A stretch of DNA of 64,000 nucleotides from Rodentibacter caecimuris (GTDB lineage: Bacteria > Pseudomonadota > Gammaproteobacteria > Enterobacterales > Pasteurellaceae): positions 1,984,001-2,048,000 of the forward strand of contig NZ_BBXJ01000001.1 of NCBI RefSeq assembly GCF_001019715.1, in the 5' to 3' direction. Shown piece after piece: positions 14,206 to 22,787 of this stretch. The notes under the pieces are model-generated. The model searched no databases and was not told the DNA's origin. It worked only from the letters and a program-made list of their open reading frames with translations. The first letter of the stretch is position 1. Each line of letters starts with the position of its first letter. A program made the position numbers and the translations under genes.

Positions 14206-14238
14206 AAACCGCTCTTAGGGGCGGTTTTGTTTTTAAGA
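14206..14238 (+). terminator. Intrinsic terminator after rdgC
   Basis: AAACCGC / GCGGTTT stem, then TTGTTTTT, directly followed by the AAGAGG ribosome-binding site of the next gene. Confidence 0.75.
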
Positions 14239-14246
14239 GGTGAATT

Positions 14247-14510
14247 ATGAGAAAGATGATTGCAGAATTTCATTTTGAAGATAATAAAAGTGTGCGGTAT
14301 TTGACGAATTTACACATAAATAAACAAGATGGCTTTAAAGTTGTTCGCATAATAGAGAATAATGTTATTGAGAAATACGAGTTGCTAGAAGAATTATTTG
14401 ATGATGAAACTATTCAGTTTTTACTTCTATGTCGAAACAAAACCCCAAAAAGATTTGAGGCTCTTATTAAAAATCTGAATGAAAGTATTTCAGGAAATAA
14501 TGAATATTAG
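14247..14510 (+). CDS. Small phage protein, unknown function
   Basis: An 87-residue protein (MRKMIAEFHFEDNKSVRYLTNLHIN...) with strands in the first half and a helix rich in Glu/Leu in the second. AAGAGGTGAATT precedes the ATG. Its stop codon (TAG at 14508-14510) is part of the stem of the next terminator. No family recognised. Confidence 0.6.
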   Translation: MRKMIAEFHFEDNKSVRYLTNLHINKQDGFKVVRIIENNVIEKYELLEELFDDETIQFLLLCRNKTPKRFEALIKNLNESISGNNEY

Positions 14511-14540
14511 ACCGCCTACTTTCAATGGGCGGTCTTTTTT
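14509..14540 (+). terminator. Intrinsic terminator between two small phage genes
   Basis: AGACCGCC / GGCGGTCT stem followed by six T. Confidence 0.85.
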
Positions 14541-14579
14541 CAGGGAGTAAATGCGGAAAAGTAAAAAGAGAGGGAGAAA

Positions 14580-14732
14580 ATGAAAGGTAACTTTGATGAA
14601 TGCTTTCTTGAAAGTATTAAACGGCACAAACTGACAGTAATAGAAAACACCGAACACACCAAAGTTTTTCACTTCGCCGATCCGAACACTATTGCACTGT
14701 CTTGCACGATTATCTATGCGGCGAATATCTAA
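14580..14732 (+). CDS. Very small phage protein (50 residues)
   Basis: ATG at 14580 with AGGGAGAAA upstream, encoding MKGNFDECFLESIKRHKLTV and continuing through FHFADPNTIALSCTIIYAANI. The last part is strand-like with a serine/cysteine pair. There is no membrane segment by usual length. The strong ribosome-binding site and phage-typical spacing support a real gene; function unknown. Confidence 0.5.
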   Translation: MKGNFDECFLESIKRHKLTVIENTEHTKVFHFADPNTIALSCTIIYAANI

Positions 14733-14824
14733 ATTTGATAAAGAAAAAATGAAAGCTGTATTTCACCCAAATGTAATAGAGGCTGTAATACATACAATAG
14801 ATTTAACTGAAAGAGGTATAAATT

Positions 14825-15499
14825 ATGCTAACAGAAGAAATTAAACAAAAATTATTAAATGGTGCTTATGGTGTTACTAAAAATGGTACTAAAGTTAAGT
14901 ATATTGGTAAATTAATGGGGAATACAAAATATCCTTTAGTATTTGCAACATATAACAAGAATGGTGATTATGAAAATACAATCTGTTATACAAAAAATTT
15001 TACCTATTGTTTAGATTCAGAATTTGTACATGATATTGTAGGTTTATGGCAAGATAAACCAGAACCTTTCAACTTAGAACGAGCATTAACAGGACAAGGT
15101 ATTCAATACAAAGAAGGTGATACGGACTATCCTTCTCATATTGTTGGCAAATCATATATTACAGATGAGTATTATTTAGAAATTTCAGAAGGTGAATGTG
15201 TAAGTATTACTTTAAATGATTTACAAAAAAATTATGTAATGTGGAAAGAGCCTGAAAAATCACAGGCTCAATATAAAGAATTGCCGAAACCAATTACGGA
15301 GTTCGGGGATTTAGAAAAGGCTTGGTTTGTTGGATCTATGCCTAGCTGTCTTTTCCCAGCTTATTATTCTTCAAAAAATTTTAATGATTTAGATGTTAAA
15401 TTACGTTTACAAAATAAGCAGTTATTTGCAACAGAACAACACGCTCAACTTTGGTGCGATGCTTTGAGTGGCAAACTCAAAGTCGCCATCGTTGATTAA
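14825..15499 (+). CDS. Phage hypothetical protein, 224 residues
   Basis: The protein starts MLTEEIKQKLLNGAYGVTKNGTKVKYIG and is rich in Asn/Tyr/Lys in its first 150 residues, in contrast to the more typical last 60 (ATEQHAQLWCDALSGKLKVAIVD). The two halves also differ in codon choice: the first part is strongly A/T-ending. It may therefore be a fusion or hybrid of an imported N-terminal part with a phage-common C-terminal motif. GAGGTATAAATT precedes the ATG. No function recognised. Confidence 0.6.
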   Translation: MLTEEIKQKLLNGAYGVTKNGTKVKYIGKLMGNTKYPLVFATYNKNGDYENTICYTKNFTYCLDSEFVHDIVGLWQDKPEPFNLERALTGQGIQYKEGDTDYPSHIVGKSYITDEYYLEISEGECVSITLNDLQKNYVMWKEPEKSQAQYKELPKPITEFGDLEKAWFVGSMPSCLFPAYYSSKNFNDLDVKLRLQNKQLFATEQHAQLWCDALSGKLKVAIVD

Positions 15500-15575
15500 T
15501 CCCTGATTTGCCAATCAAATTCCGTTGTTTTTGATTAACAACGGAGTTTGTTTATCAACAATGAGAGACTAACCG

Positions 15576-15606
15576 ACCGCTTACAGAAATGTGAGCGGTT
15601 TTATTT
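15576..15606 (+). terminator. Intrinsic terminator before the C5-methylase gene
   Basis: ACCGCTTACA / TGTGAGCGGT (one G-T pair) with a GAAA loop, then TTTATTTTATGG. A second stem CCGTTGT/ACAACGG lies just upstream near 15522-15545. Confidence 0.75.
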
Positions 15607-15618
15607 TATGGAGAGAAA

Positions 15619-17016
15619 ATGTTTACCTACGGCTCAATCTGTTCGGGCATTGAGGCGGCAAGTGTAGCGTGGAAAGGATTGGGAAAGCCATTATGGTTTT
15701 CTGAAATTGAACCGTTCCCTTGCGCTGTACTTGCTCACCACTTTCCTGATATTCCAAATCTTGGCGATATGACCGCCTTACCTGAAAAAATCCTTAATCG
15801 TGAAGTGCCGGCACCGGATGTTCTAGTTGGTGGCACTCCTTGCCAAGCCTTTTCAGTTGCAGGCAAACGGGAAAGTTTAAACGATGACAGAGGGAATTTA
15901 ACCCTTGCTTTAATTCATATTTTAGAGGCTATTGATTATGTCAGAAACCAAGACGGACAACCACCTTGCATCCTCGTGTGGGAAAACGTACCGGGTGTCT
16001 TATCCACTTCGGACAACGCATTCGGATACTTTTTGGCTGGGCTGGTTCAAGAAAGTCAGCCATTACAACCAACAGGGAAACGATGGACAAACTCTGGTTA
16101 TGTGCATTCAAGAAGAACTGTCGCGTGGCGAACCTTCGATGCTCAATACTTCGGACTTGCCCAACGACGTAAAAGAGTGTTTGTTGTGGCAAGTGCTCGA
16201 AGACGAAGTATCGCAGAAATACTCATTGAGCAAAAAAGCGTGTCAGGGGATATTGAACCGAGCAAAATTACGCAACAAAACGCTACCATTGATTTTAGAA
16301 AAGGCTCTCTTGCAAGCGGTGAATCAGTAACAGGCACACTACTCGCAAACTGCGGTACTAAATGGCTTGGAAATCAAGAGGCCTTTAGTGGCGACTTCTT
16401 TATCGTTAAAAATGGTTTTTCTTCATTTTCTCAGGAAACCATCAGTGGAAAATTGCGTTCTAGTGGTGGAGATTGTGGTGGCGGGAGTGAAACTTTTATT
16501 GTTCACGGTACGCAAGACCCGATTATTAGCAATACGACCGCACATTGTTTGGGACGAAATGGCGGGCAGGAAAATATCGTGTTTGATATTGCACATCGTT
16601 CCGATGTTGTGAGATTACAGGAATGCGACACAACCCCCACACTGACAGCAAGAATGGGAACAGGCGGTAATAATGTTCCTTGTGTTGCTCTTGCAGGCAA
16701 TACGATTGGGCAAAAACCTGAAAACGGCGGTAACGGCAATGGTTTTGATGAAAGCGGGGTAAGCTATACCTTAACAAGCACCGATGTTCATGCCGTGACT
16801 ACAGCTACAGTTATTAGAAAACTTACTCCAATTGAATGTGAACGGCTACAAGGCTTTCCGGATAACTGGACGAAAATCCCGTATCGCAATAAACCTGCGG
16901 AAGACTGTCCTGATAGTCCACGCTATAAAGCGATTGGAAACTCAATGGCCGTGCCGGTAATGCGGTGGATTGGAGAAAAGATGATTAATTACTTAAACAA
17001 GCCTAGCGAAAGCTAG
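15619..17016 (+). CDS. Phage DNA (cytosine-5) methyltransferase
   Basis: A 465-residue enzyme with the C5-methylase motifs in order: motif I variant GSICSGIEAAS (residues 5-15), catalytic GGTPCQAFS with Cys75, ENV at 122-124, QRRKRVF at 182-188, a target-recognition region of about 200 residues, then LTPIECERLQGFPDNW and AIGNSMAVPV near the C-terminus. It transfers methyl groups to cytosine C5, probably to evade host restriction. No endonuclease gene is adjacent, so it is a solitary phage enzyme. The recognition region is long, so the target may be more than one sequence. The stop codon is inside the following terminator. Confidence 0.95.
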   Translation: MFTYGSICSGIEAASVAWKGLGKPLWFSEIEPFPCAVLAHHFPDIPNLGDMTALPEKILNREVPAPDVLVGGTPCQAFSVAGKRESLNDDRGNLTLALIHILEAIDYVRNQDGQPPCILVWENVPGVLSTSDNAFGYFLAGLVQESQPLQPTGKRWTNSGYVHSRRTVAWRTFDAQYFGLAQRRKRVFVVASARRRSIAEILIEQKSVSGDIEPSKITQQNATIDFRKGSLASGESVTGTLLANCGTKWLGNQEAFSGDFFIVKNGFSSFSQETISGKLRSSGGDCGGGSETFIVHGTQDPIISNTTAHCLGRNGGQENIVFDIAHRSDVVRLQECDTTPTLTARMGTGGNNVPCVALAGNTIGQKPENGGNGNGFDESGVSYTLTSTDVHAVTTATVIRKLTPIECERLQGFPDNWTKIPYRNKPAEDCPDSPRYKAIGNSMAVPVMRWIGEKMINYLNKPSES

Positions 17017-17023
17017 GTTTTTT
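17002..17023 (+). terminator. Intrinsic terminator overlapping the methylase stop codon
   Basis: CCTAGC-GAAA-GCTAGG followed by six T; the TAG stop lies in the 3' arm. Confidence 0.85.
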
Positions 17024-17036
17024 ATTGGAGCAGAAA

Positions 17037-17297
17037 ATGATAAACCTCAAAGCGAACAATATCAAATTTCACGAAACTGAAATTTTATGTTTCAAGGGTC
17101 ATAAAAAATCGTGGAATTTCCGGCAAATGAAGAAGATTTATAAACGAGCTTTCGCTGAAATGGCAAATCAAAATCAGTGGCTAACAAATCGTTGGAAGCC
17201 TAAACATATCCGCCTTAAGTGGTTGAGATTTGAAGCACAACACGCTCGAAAGTTTGAAAAAGTATTATTACGGCTGATGAAATCAAAGTATTTTTAG
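17037..17297 (+). CDS. Small basic phage protein
   Basis: An 86-residue protein from the ATG at 17037, preceded by GGAG; an in-frame TTG at 17025 lies upstream of that site and is less likely. It is rich in Lys, Arg and Trp (FKGHKKSWNFRQMKKIYKRAF...). A basic, aromatic small protein next to int/xis suggests nucleic-acid binding, but no family is recognised. Confidence 0.6.
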   Translation: MINLKANNIKFHETEILCFKGHKKSWNFRQMKKIYKRAFAEMANQNQWLTNRWKPKHIRLKWLRFEAQHARKFEKVLLRLMKSKYF

Positions 17298-17306
17298 GGA
17301 GAGAGT

Positions 17307-17606
17307 ATGGAAGAAACCCTAACAATCAAACAGGTTGCAAAATACTTAAACCTTAAAGAAAGAACCGTTCGAAACCATATTTATGATTGGGGATTTTTCA
17401 AAATGACAGGTTCTCGCGTTTGGCGTATTCATAAGTCCGATCTTGATCTACTCAAAAAACGATCTGATAATGCTGATAGATTAGCTTTGTCGGTCGAAGA
17501 GGTACAACTATGTCGATCTACAAAAGAAACGAAAATGGTCCGTGGTGGGTTGATCTCGCAACCCCAAGCGGTAAAAGAATTAGACGCTCAACTGGCACGA
17601 CTATAA
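17307..17606 (+). CDS. Excisionase-like helix-turn-helix protein
   Basis: A 99-residue protein with an N-terminal MerR/excisionase-type winged helix: LTIKQVAKYLNLKERTVRNHIYDWGFFKMTGSRVWRIHKSDLD (residues 5-48). Such proteins direct excision or act as small regulators. The last 97 bases overlap the integrase start in another frame, so the C-terminal ~32 residues are constrained by the integrase's first residues. A 99-residue length with this overlap is unusual. The functional part is probably the first ~70 residues. Confidence 0.7.
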   Translation: MEETLTIKQVAKYLNLKERTVRNHIYDWGFFKMTGSRVWRIHKSDLDLLKKRSDNADRLALSVEEVQLCRSTKETKMVRGGLISQPQAVKELDAQLARL

Positions 17607-18565
17607 AAAAGGAAGCGCAACAATATCACGATAGGCTTAAAGCTGAAATGTGGAAAATTGATAAACTTGATGCTCCGCCAGAGTATATTTTTGAAGAAGC
17701 ATTACTGCATTATGTGCGCTCTGCTGAAGGTCAAAAAGATACTGCAACTAAAAAACGGCACGCCATCTACTGGCGTAGCAAATTCTCAGGACGAGTATTA
17801 AGCTCTTTAACAACACAGGAAATTTTACAACATATTCCCACCAAGAATATGAACACTAAAAAACCTCTTGCTAATGCTACCCAAAACAAATATATCAAAT
17901 CTATTTCTTTGATCTTGAATCTTGCACATAAAGCGGGGATACTAGACAAAGTGCCCTATATCCCTAAGAAAAAAGAGCCGCCAATCCGAGTGCGTTGGAT
18001 CACTAAAGAACAAGCACGAGAATTAATTGGCAAACTTAGCCAAGATTGGATGCGAGCAATATGCTCATTTGCTTTAATGACAGGAGCAAGGCGTACCGAA
18101 ATCCTCACTTTAACATGGGATAAAATCGACTTCGTGCGTAAAGTAGCATTGGTTACTAACGATGTCGCTAAGTCTGGAAAAGCTCGCTCATTATTACTCA
18201 ATGATGAAGCCATCACCTTACTTAAATCCATTCGTAACAGGCATTCCAAATATGTGTTTGTCGGTAGAAACAGTAATCCGCTAACGGATATCAACCGAAA
18301 GTCTTTCACGCTAGCAACGAAAAAATGCTTTCTAGTTGATTTCCATTTCCACGATTTGCGGCATACTTGGGCAAGCTGGCACGTTCAAGCAGGTACACCG
18401 CTATTCACGCTCAAAGAATTAGGCGGTTGGGAAACTCTCGAAATGGTCAAGAAATATGCTCATTTGAATGCGGATCATTTGTTGGAACACGCAAACAAAG
18501 TAGAATTTCACGGCACATTTACGACACACCCAAAGCCTAAGACACATTTAAAACTTGTTGCGTAA
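17510..18565 (+). CDS. int: Tyrosine-family phage integrase
   Basis: A 351-residue site-specific recombinase. The N-terminal arm (IYKRNENGPWWVDLATPSGKR) precedes a SAM-like core-binding domain (about 60-150) and the catalytic domain. Catalytic residues visible: Arg194 in TGARRTEILTL, His281 and Arg284 in HDLRH, Trp307 in GGW and the nucleophile Tyr316 in KKYAH. It reads toward the tRNA-Arg gene 31 bases further, the standard int-attachment layout. GAGGT at 17499-17503 supports the ATG at 17510 despite its long overlap with the preceding gene. Confidence 0.95.
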   Translation: MSIYKRNENGPWWVDLATPSGKRIRRSTGTTIKKEAQQYHDRLKAEMWKIDKLDAPPEYIFEEALLHYVRSAEGQKDTATKKRHAIYWRSKFSGRVLSSLTTQEILQHIPTKNMNTKKPLANATQNKYIKSISLILNLAHKAGILDKVPYIPKKKEPPIRVRWITKEQARELIGKLSQDWMRAICSFALMTGARRTEILTLTWDKIDFVRKVALVTNDVAKSGKARSLLLNDEAITLLKSIRNRHSKYVFVGRNSNPLTDINRKSFTLATKKCFLVDFHFHDLRHTWASWHVQAGTPLFTLKELGGWETLEMVKKYAHLNADHLLEHANKVEFHGTFTTHPKPKTHLKLVA

Positions 18566-18596
18566 CATATAACTTTTTGAAAAATAAGACTTTTAA

Positions 18597-18673
<77 letters not shown>

Positions 18674-18725
18674 ATGTTAAGGATGGTATCTTTTTTATGA
18701 AGTTCCAAGAGAAATATAAAAGAAA

Positions 18726-18802
18726 TGGTCGGCGAGATAGGATTTGAACCTACGACCCACTGGTCCCAAACCAGTTGCGCTACCAAGCTGCGCTACTCGC
18801 CG
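18726..18802 (-). tRNA. tRNA-Pro (anticodon TGG)
   Basis: The reverse strand shows acceptor stem CGGCGAG, anticodon stem ACTGG/CCAGT with loop TTTGGGA (anticodon TGG), T-arm AGGTTCAAATCCT, and an encoded CCA. It lies 52 bases upstream of the tRNA-Arg gene in the same orientation, so both are probably co-transcribed. Confidence 0.95.
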
Positions 18803-18940
18803 ATAAGTGTGCCTAATTATAGTGAGGTTTCTTATTCAGTCAATCAATTTTTATTATTTTTGTATTTGACTGCTCAAAATTATTTCAATTTCCCCATGCA
18901 GCATATTTGATTTTGTAAATTTCCCATTGTTAGATAAAAT

Positions 18941-18956
18941 AGCAAACGTTTACGTT
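18941..18956. promoter_or_regulatory. PurR-type operator upstream of folD
   Basis: AGCAAACGTTTACGTT matches the PurR box core (GCAAACGTTT...) and is 20 bases before the folD start. FolD supplies 10-formyl-THF for purine synthesis, so purine control is sensible. Confidence 0.6.
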
Positions 18957-18976
18957 TCCATTATTAAGGACTTTTA

Positions 18977-19825
18977 ATGACAGCACAAATTATCTCGGGA
19001 ACTCAGCTTTCTAAGCAGATAAAATCTGAAATTTCAAAAAAAATTACCCACTATCGCAATGAAGATAAACGCGTTCCCGGACTTGCCGTTATTCTCGTTG
19101 GCTCAGATCCCGCCTCTCAAGTTTATGTGGAAAGTAAACGTCGCAGTTGTGAGGAAGTCGGGATTAATTCTAAATCTTATGATTTGCCGGAAACCACAAC
19201 CGAACAGGATTTGCTTGATTTAATCGACCAATTAAATACCGATGAAACCATTGATGGTATTTTGGTACAGCTTCCCCTTCCAAAACAAATCAATCCAGAA
19301 GCCATTATTGAACGTATTGATCCGAGAAAAGATGTGGATGGTTTTCATCCTTATAATGTCGGGCGTTTATGCCAGCGAATCCCAACCCTACGTGCTTGTA
19401 CACCCTATGGCGTAATGAAATTGTTAGAAACAACCGGCGTTGATTTACACGGTAAACATGCGGTTATCGTTGGTGCCTCAAATATTGTGGGTCGCCCAAT
19501 GTCTTTGGAATTATTACTTGCCGGTGCAACGGTTACGGTTACTCACCGTTTTACAAAAGATCTGGAAAGCCATGTACGCCAAGCCGATATTTTGGTTGTC
19601 GCGGTTGGTAAACCTAACCTTGTACCGGGTGAATGGGTAAAAGAAGGGGCTGTTGTCATTGATGTCGGTATTAACCGAATTGAAGGAAAATTAGTGGGTG
19701 ATATTGGATTTGAAGCCGCAGCCCAAAAGGCAAGCTACATTACACCGGTTCCCGGGGGCGTAGGTCCAATGACAGTCGCAATGTTGATGTATAACACACT
19801 ATACGCTTACGAGCATAATAATTGA
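18977..19825 (+). CDS. folD: Methylene-THF dehydrogenase/cyclohydrolase FolD
   Basis: A 282-residue bifunctional enzyme converting 5,10-methylene-THF to 10-formyl-THF with NADP+. Family motifs: [15 protein letters not shown] with the catalytic lysine (about residue 56), [19 protein letters not shown], the nucleotide-binding GASNIVGRP near 166, and [14 protein letters not shown] at the end. Length is normal. It stands alone and converges with ndh, the two separated by a paired uptake-signal terminator. Confidence 0.97.
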   Translation: MTAQIISGTQLSKQIKSEISKKITHYRNEDKRVPGLAVILVGSDPASQVYVESKRRSCEEVGINSKSYDLPETTTEQDLLDLIDQLNTDETIDGILVQLPLPKQINPEAIIERIDPRKDVDGFHPYNVGRLCQRIPTLRACTPYGVMKLLETTGVDLHGKHAVIVGASNIVGRPMSLELLLAGATVTVTHRFTKDLESHVRQADILVVAVGKPNLVPGEWVKEGAVVIDVGINRIEGKLVGDIGFEAAAQKASYITPVPGGVGPMTVAMLMYNTLYAYEHNN

Positions 19826-19834
19826 GTGTAATAA

Positions 19835-19864
19835 AAAAGTGCGGTTATTTTTGACCGCACTTTT
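19835..19864. terminator. Bidirectional terminator formed by inverted uptake signals
   Basis: AAAAGTGCGGT / ACCGCACTTTT stem between convergent folD and ndh, with T tracts on both strands. Confidence 0.85.
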
Positions 19865-19873
19865 GCTTTGGGA

Positions 19874-21208
19874 TCAATGTAATTTCAATCTCGGTTTTAA
19901 ATAGCGATTAATTTTATCCACCAAAATAATCAATCCAATTTTAGTACAGCCATGTAATGCGTGTTGGTGCATACGATAAAGTGATACATAAGCAAATTGG
20001 GCAAATTTACCGTGCACGGTTAATGGATTCTTACCAAATTTATTGGTTAAACTCCCCAACGCCGTAAAACTGGAAAGCGATACTAAAGTGCCTTTATCAT
20101 TGTATTTAAACGCTTTCATCGGTTTATTATCAAAGATGGCAAAAATATTTTTTGCACAAGCCTTTGCCATTTGGTGGGCGGCTTGAGCACGTGGGGGAAC
20201 TAACGTGCCGTTGCTCTGAGTCAATGCCGCACAGTCTCCAATAGCAAAAATACTCTCGTCCACTGTGGTTTGTAGCGTATCTTTCACCACTAATTGATTA
20301 GTGCGGTTAATCTCTAAACCGTCAAAATTGTGGGTTACTTTTGAAGTACGCACCCCTGCCGCCCAAACAATTAAATCGGCTTTGATTTCCTCGCCGTCTT
20401 TTGTAATTAAAGTATTAGGTCGCGCTTCAGTGATCATCGTGCCGAGTTTGACATTCGCCCCCATATCCTTTAATTCGTCTAAAACGGCCACAGACAAATC
20501 TTCCGGTAATGCCGGTAATAAACGAGGGCCGGCTTCAACTAAGGTTACCTGCAAACAAGAATTATCAATTTTGCCATAGCCGTAAGAAGATAAATCTTCA
20601 GTAGCATGATAAAGCTCCGCCGTCAATTCCACACCTGTCGCCCCACCACCGACAATGGCAATATTGACTTTATGTTCATCAACCAATTTTTGTTTAAATT
20701 CTGCCTCGCCAATATCATCCAATGCACGGTTTTCAGAGAATTTCAAAAAGAGTTCCAACACTTTTCGCTGGAAGCGTAATGCTTGCTCGGAACTATCCAA
20801 GAAAATACAGTTTTCCGCCACGCCTTTAGTGTTAAAATCATTGGATTTACTGCCAATAGCCAAAACTAAATAATCATAAGGAATGCGGCGTGCAATCACC
20901 AATATATCCCCTTCTTGACCATAAATAGGTGCCAGTTCCACATACTTTTGTTCACGGTTAATACGGGTAATCGAGCCTTGTTCAAAGCTGAAATGATGAT
21001 TTTTACCATGCGCACGGTAGCTTAAAGAATCAATACCGTCATCCATCACGCCAGTTGCAATTTCGTGTAATAAGGGTTTCCAAAGGTGGGTGGCATTGCG
21101 ATCCACAAGCGTTATTTTGGCTTTTCCTTTGCGACCAAGTTTATTCCCCAAAAAAGTCGCCAGTTCAACACCGCCGGCACCGCCGCCAACGACTACGACG
21201 TTCTTCAT
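19874..21208 (-). CDS. ndh: NADH dehydrogenase, type II (NDH-2)
   Basis: A 444-residue membrane-associated flavoprotein passing electrons from NADH to quinone without proton pumping. Two dinucleotide folds are visible: VVGGGAGGVELA at the N-terminus (FAD) and VGGGATGVELTAEL near residue 170 (NADH). The late FAD motif IFAIGDCAAL lies near 315. The C-terminal amphipathic segment (RMHQHALHGCTKIGLIILVDKINRYLKPRLKLH) attaches NDH-2 to the membrane. Length agrees with the E. coli enzyme (434). Confidence 0.95.
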   Translation of the reverse strand: MKNVVVVGGGAGGVELATFLGNKLGRKGKAKITLVDRNATHLWKPLLHEIATGVMDDGIDSLSYRAHGKNHHFSFEQGSITRINREQKYVELAPIYGQEGDILVIARRIPYDYLVLAIGSKSNDFNTKGVAENCIFLDSSEQALRFQRKVLELFLKFSENRALDDIGEAEFKQKLVDEHKVNIAIVGGGATGVELTAELYHATEDLSSYGYGKIDNSCLQVTLVEAGPRLLPALPEDLSVAVLDELKDMGANVKLGTMITEARPNTLITKDGEEIKADLIVWAAGVRTSKVTHNFDGLEINRTNQLVVKDTLQTTVDESIFAIGDCAALTQSNGTLVPPRAQAAHQMAKACAKNIFAIFDNKPMKAFKYNDKGTLVSLSSFTALGSLTNKFGKNPLTVHGKFAQFAYVSLYRMHQHALHGCTKIGLIILVDKINRYLKPRLKLH

Positions 21209-21308
21209 ATTGCTCTCCTAAATAAAATATTGTTAAAAATGTTAAATCTTTGTAATGATAACATAACTAAATAAATGATAAGAAAAACTTTCACGAAAAT
21301 GACCGCAC

Positions 21309-21932
21309 TTACCGATGGCAACGTTCATAAAGAGGTTGTAATCCCCGAATGGTATTTACAGTAAAAGTCACAGTATCCATATTTTGCAATGCGTTTTTTT
21401 CAATATTGTGACCGATACACCAAAAATCCTTACCGGAATGTAGCAATAAATCTTTTGTCTCTAGTTGATTAACCTGACGAAAATCGTTGTACTCACTTTC
21501 ATCGCCACGCCATACATCCCAATGGGAAAAAGCGTTAAAATCAAACTCATCCAGCCATTGATTGTATTGTTGCAAGTTAATTTGCGAACGATCCGCACGG
21601 TAGCAATGCCAGTCTAAGCTCACCGATAAACGGCGCCGATTTAACAAAACCGAAAAAATTGCCGCCGAATTTTGATTGAATTCATATTTAAAATAGGCAA
21701 AAAAATGCGCTCTGACCTGCCAACCGTTTGTCCAACTTTCGATATGGGGTTTTGCAAAAGGCGTACCAAGTTGTTTCGCCACCTCTTGAATAATGGCTTT
21801 CCAATTATCCCAATGGCGTTTGTAATTAGCTTTAATTGAGGGAATGTCTTCTGGACAGAATTTTTTCATTTGTGCAAATTGATAAAAAGGAATATCAAAA
21901 AGCTCGCACGATTCGGCTGTGAGAGAAAGCAT
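21309..21932 (-). CDS. HI_0552 family protein
   Basis: A 207-residue protein of the conserved Pasteurellaceae HI_0552 family, placed as in H. influenzae next to apaH. There is no signal peptide or membrane segment. It is rich in aromatic residues (HWDNWKAIIQEV, WTNGWQVRAHFFAYFKYEF, SHWDVWRGDE). The biochemical role is not known to me. It follows apaH on the same strand with a 10-base gap, so it should be co-expressed with the rsmA-apaH genes. Confidence 0.8.
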   Translation of the reverse strand: MLSLTAESCELFDIPFYQFAQMKKFCPEDIPSIKANYKRHWDNWKAIIQEVAKQLGTPFAKPHIESWTNGWQVRAHFFAYFKYEFNQNSAAIFSVLLNRRRLSVSLDWHCYRADRSQINLQQYNQWLDEFDFNAFSHWDVWRGDESEYNDFRQVNQLETKDLLLHSGKDFWCIGHNIEKNALQNMDTVTFTVNTIRGLQPLYERCHR

Positions 21933-21942
21933 TTATTGCTCC

Positions 21943-22770
21943 TTAAAAAATACGGTAATTTTTAACCGCACTTTGTGTAAAGCATTGTTTGTCTTCCCAA
22001 CGTATCATCGTCATTCTATTGTTCCACACACAGCCTGTATCCAACGCATAAATACCGTTTGGTGTCGGCTCGTCCACTAAACTTGCCCAATGGCCGAAAA
22101 TAATCGGAATTTCTTGATAAATAGGATTATTTAAGTTAAACCAAGGTGTGAGTTCCGGCGGTGCATCTTTCAGTGGCAATTTACAGGCAAAATCAAGTCG
22201 ATGATCCCAATAGCAAAAACGCATACGGGTAAAAACATTAATGATATAGCGAAGGCGATCGAGCCCTTGTAATTCGGGCGACCAACGATCCGGTTGTTCT
22301 GCATACATATTTTCCAGTAAATAACGAATATCACCTTGTCTTAAGACACTTTCCACTTCCTTTGCACAAGCTTTCGCCGTCGCCAGATCCCAATCAGGTG
22401 AAATACCGGCGTGACACATCACAAAATGTTGTTTTTCATTGTGTACAAGCAAAGGTTGATGACATAGCCAGTCAATCAGCTCATCAAAATCAGCAGCTTG
22501 AAAGAGCGCCTCTAACCGATCCTTTGATTTCACTTTTTTAATGCCAAGAGCGGTGGAAATTAAATGTAAATCATGATTACCCAACACTGTTTGTGCGGCA
22601 CTGCCCAAGGATTTCACAAAACGCAAACATTCCAGCGATTTATCTCCCCTCGCCACTAAATCTCCGACAAGATATAATTTATCCTGCGTAGGCTCAAACG
22701 CCACTTTTTCCAGCAAAAGTTGCAATTCATCATAACAGCCGTGCAGATCGCCTACAAAATATGTCGCCAT
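21943..22770 (-). CDS. apaH: Bis(5'-nucleosyl)-tetraphosphatase, symmetrical
   Basis: A 275-residue metallophosphatase that splits Ap4A into two ADP and also decaps Np4-capped RNA. Metal-binding motifs are clear: GDLHGCYDE (residues 7-15), [10 protein letters not shown] (36-45), GNHDLHL (65-71) and [10 protein letters not shown] (about 119). Length equals other ApaH. It lies 17 bases after rsmA; rsmA-apaH pairing is conserved in enterobacteria as well. Confidence 0.97.
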   Translation of the reverse strand: MATYFVGDLHGCYDELQLLLEKVAFEPTQDKLYLVGDLVARGDKSLECLRFVKSLGSAAQTVLGNHDLHLISTALGIKKVKSKDRLEALFQAADFDELIDWLCHQPLLVHNEKQHFVMCHAGISPDWDLATAKACAKEVESVLRQGDIRYLLENMYAEQPDRWSPELQGLDRLRYIINVFTRMRFCYWDHRLDFACKLPLKDAPPELTPWFNLNNPIYQEIPIIFGHWASLVDEPTPNGIYALDTGCVWNNRMTMIRWEDKQCFTQSAVKNYRIF

Positions 22771-22787
22771 TTTTAACCGCTCTTTAA

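Noticed and set aside
15932-16330. 132-residue forward ORF inside the C5-methylase gene
   Set aside because: Alternate-frame shadow; the methylase frame carries all conserved motifs across this span.
1-18596. Second attachment-site copy within the window
   Set aside because: I looked for a repeat of the tRNA-Arg 3' end in the phage region and found none; the other end must lie to the left.
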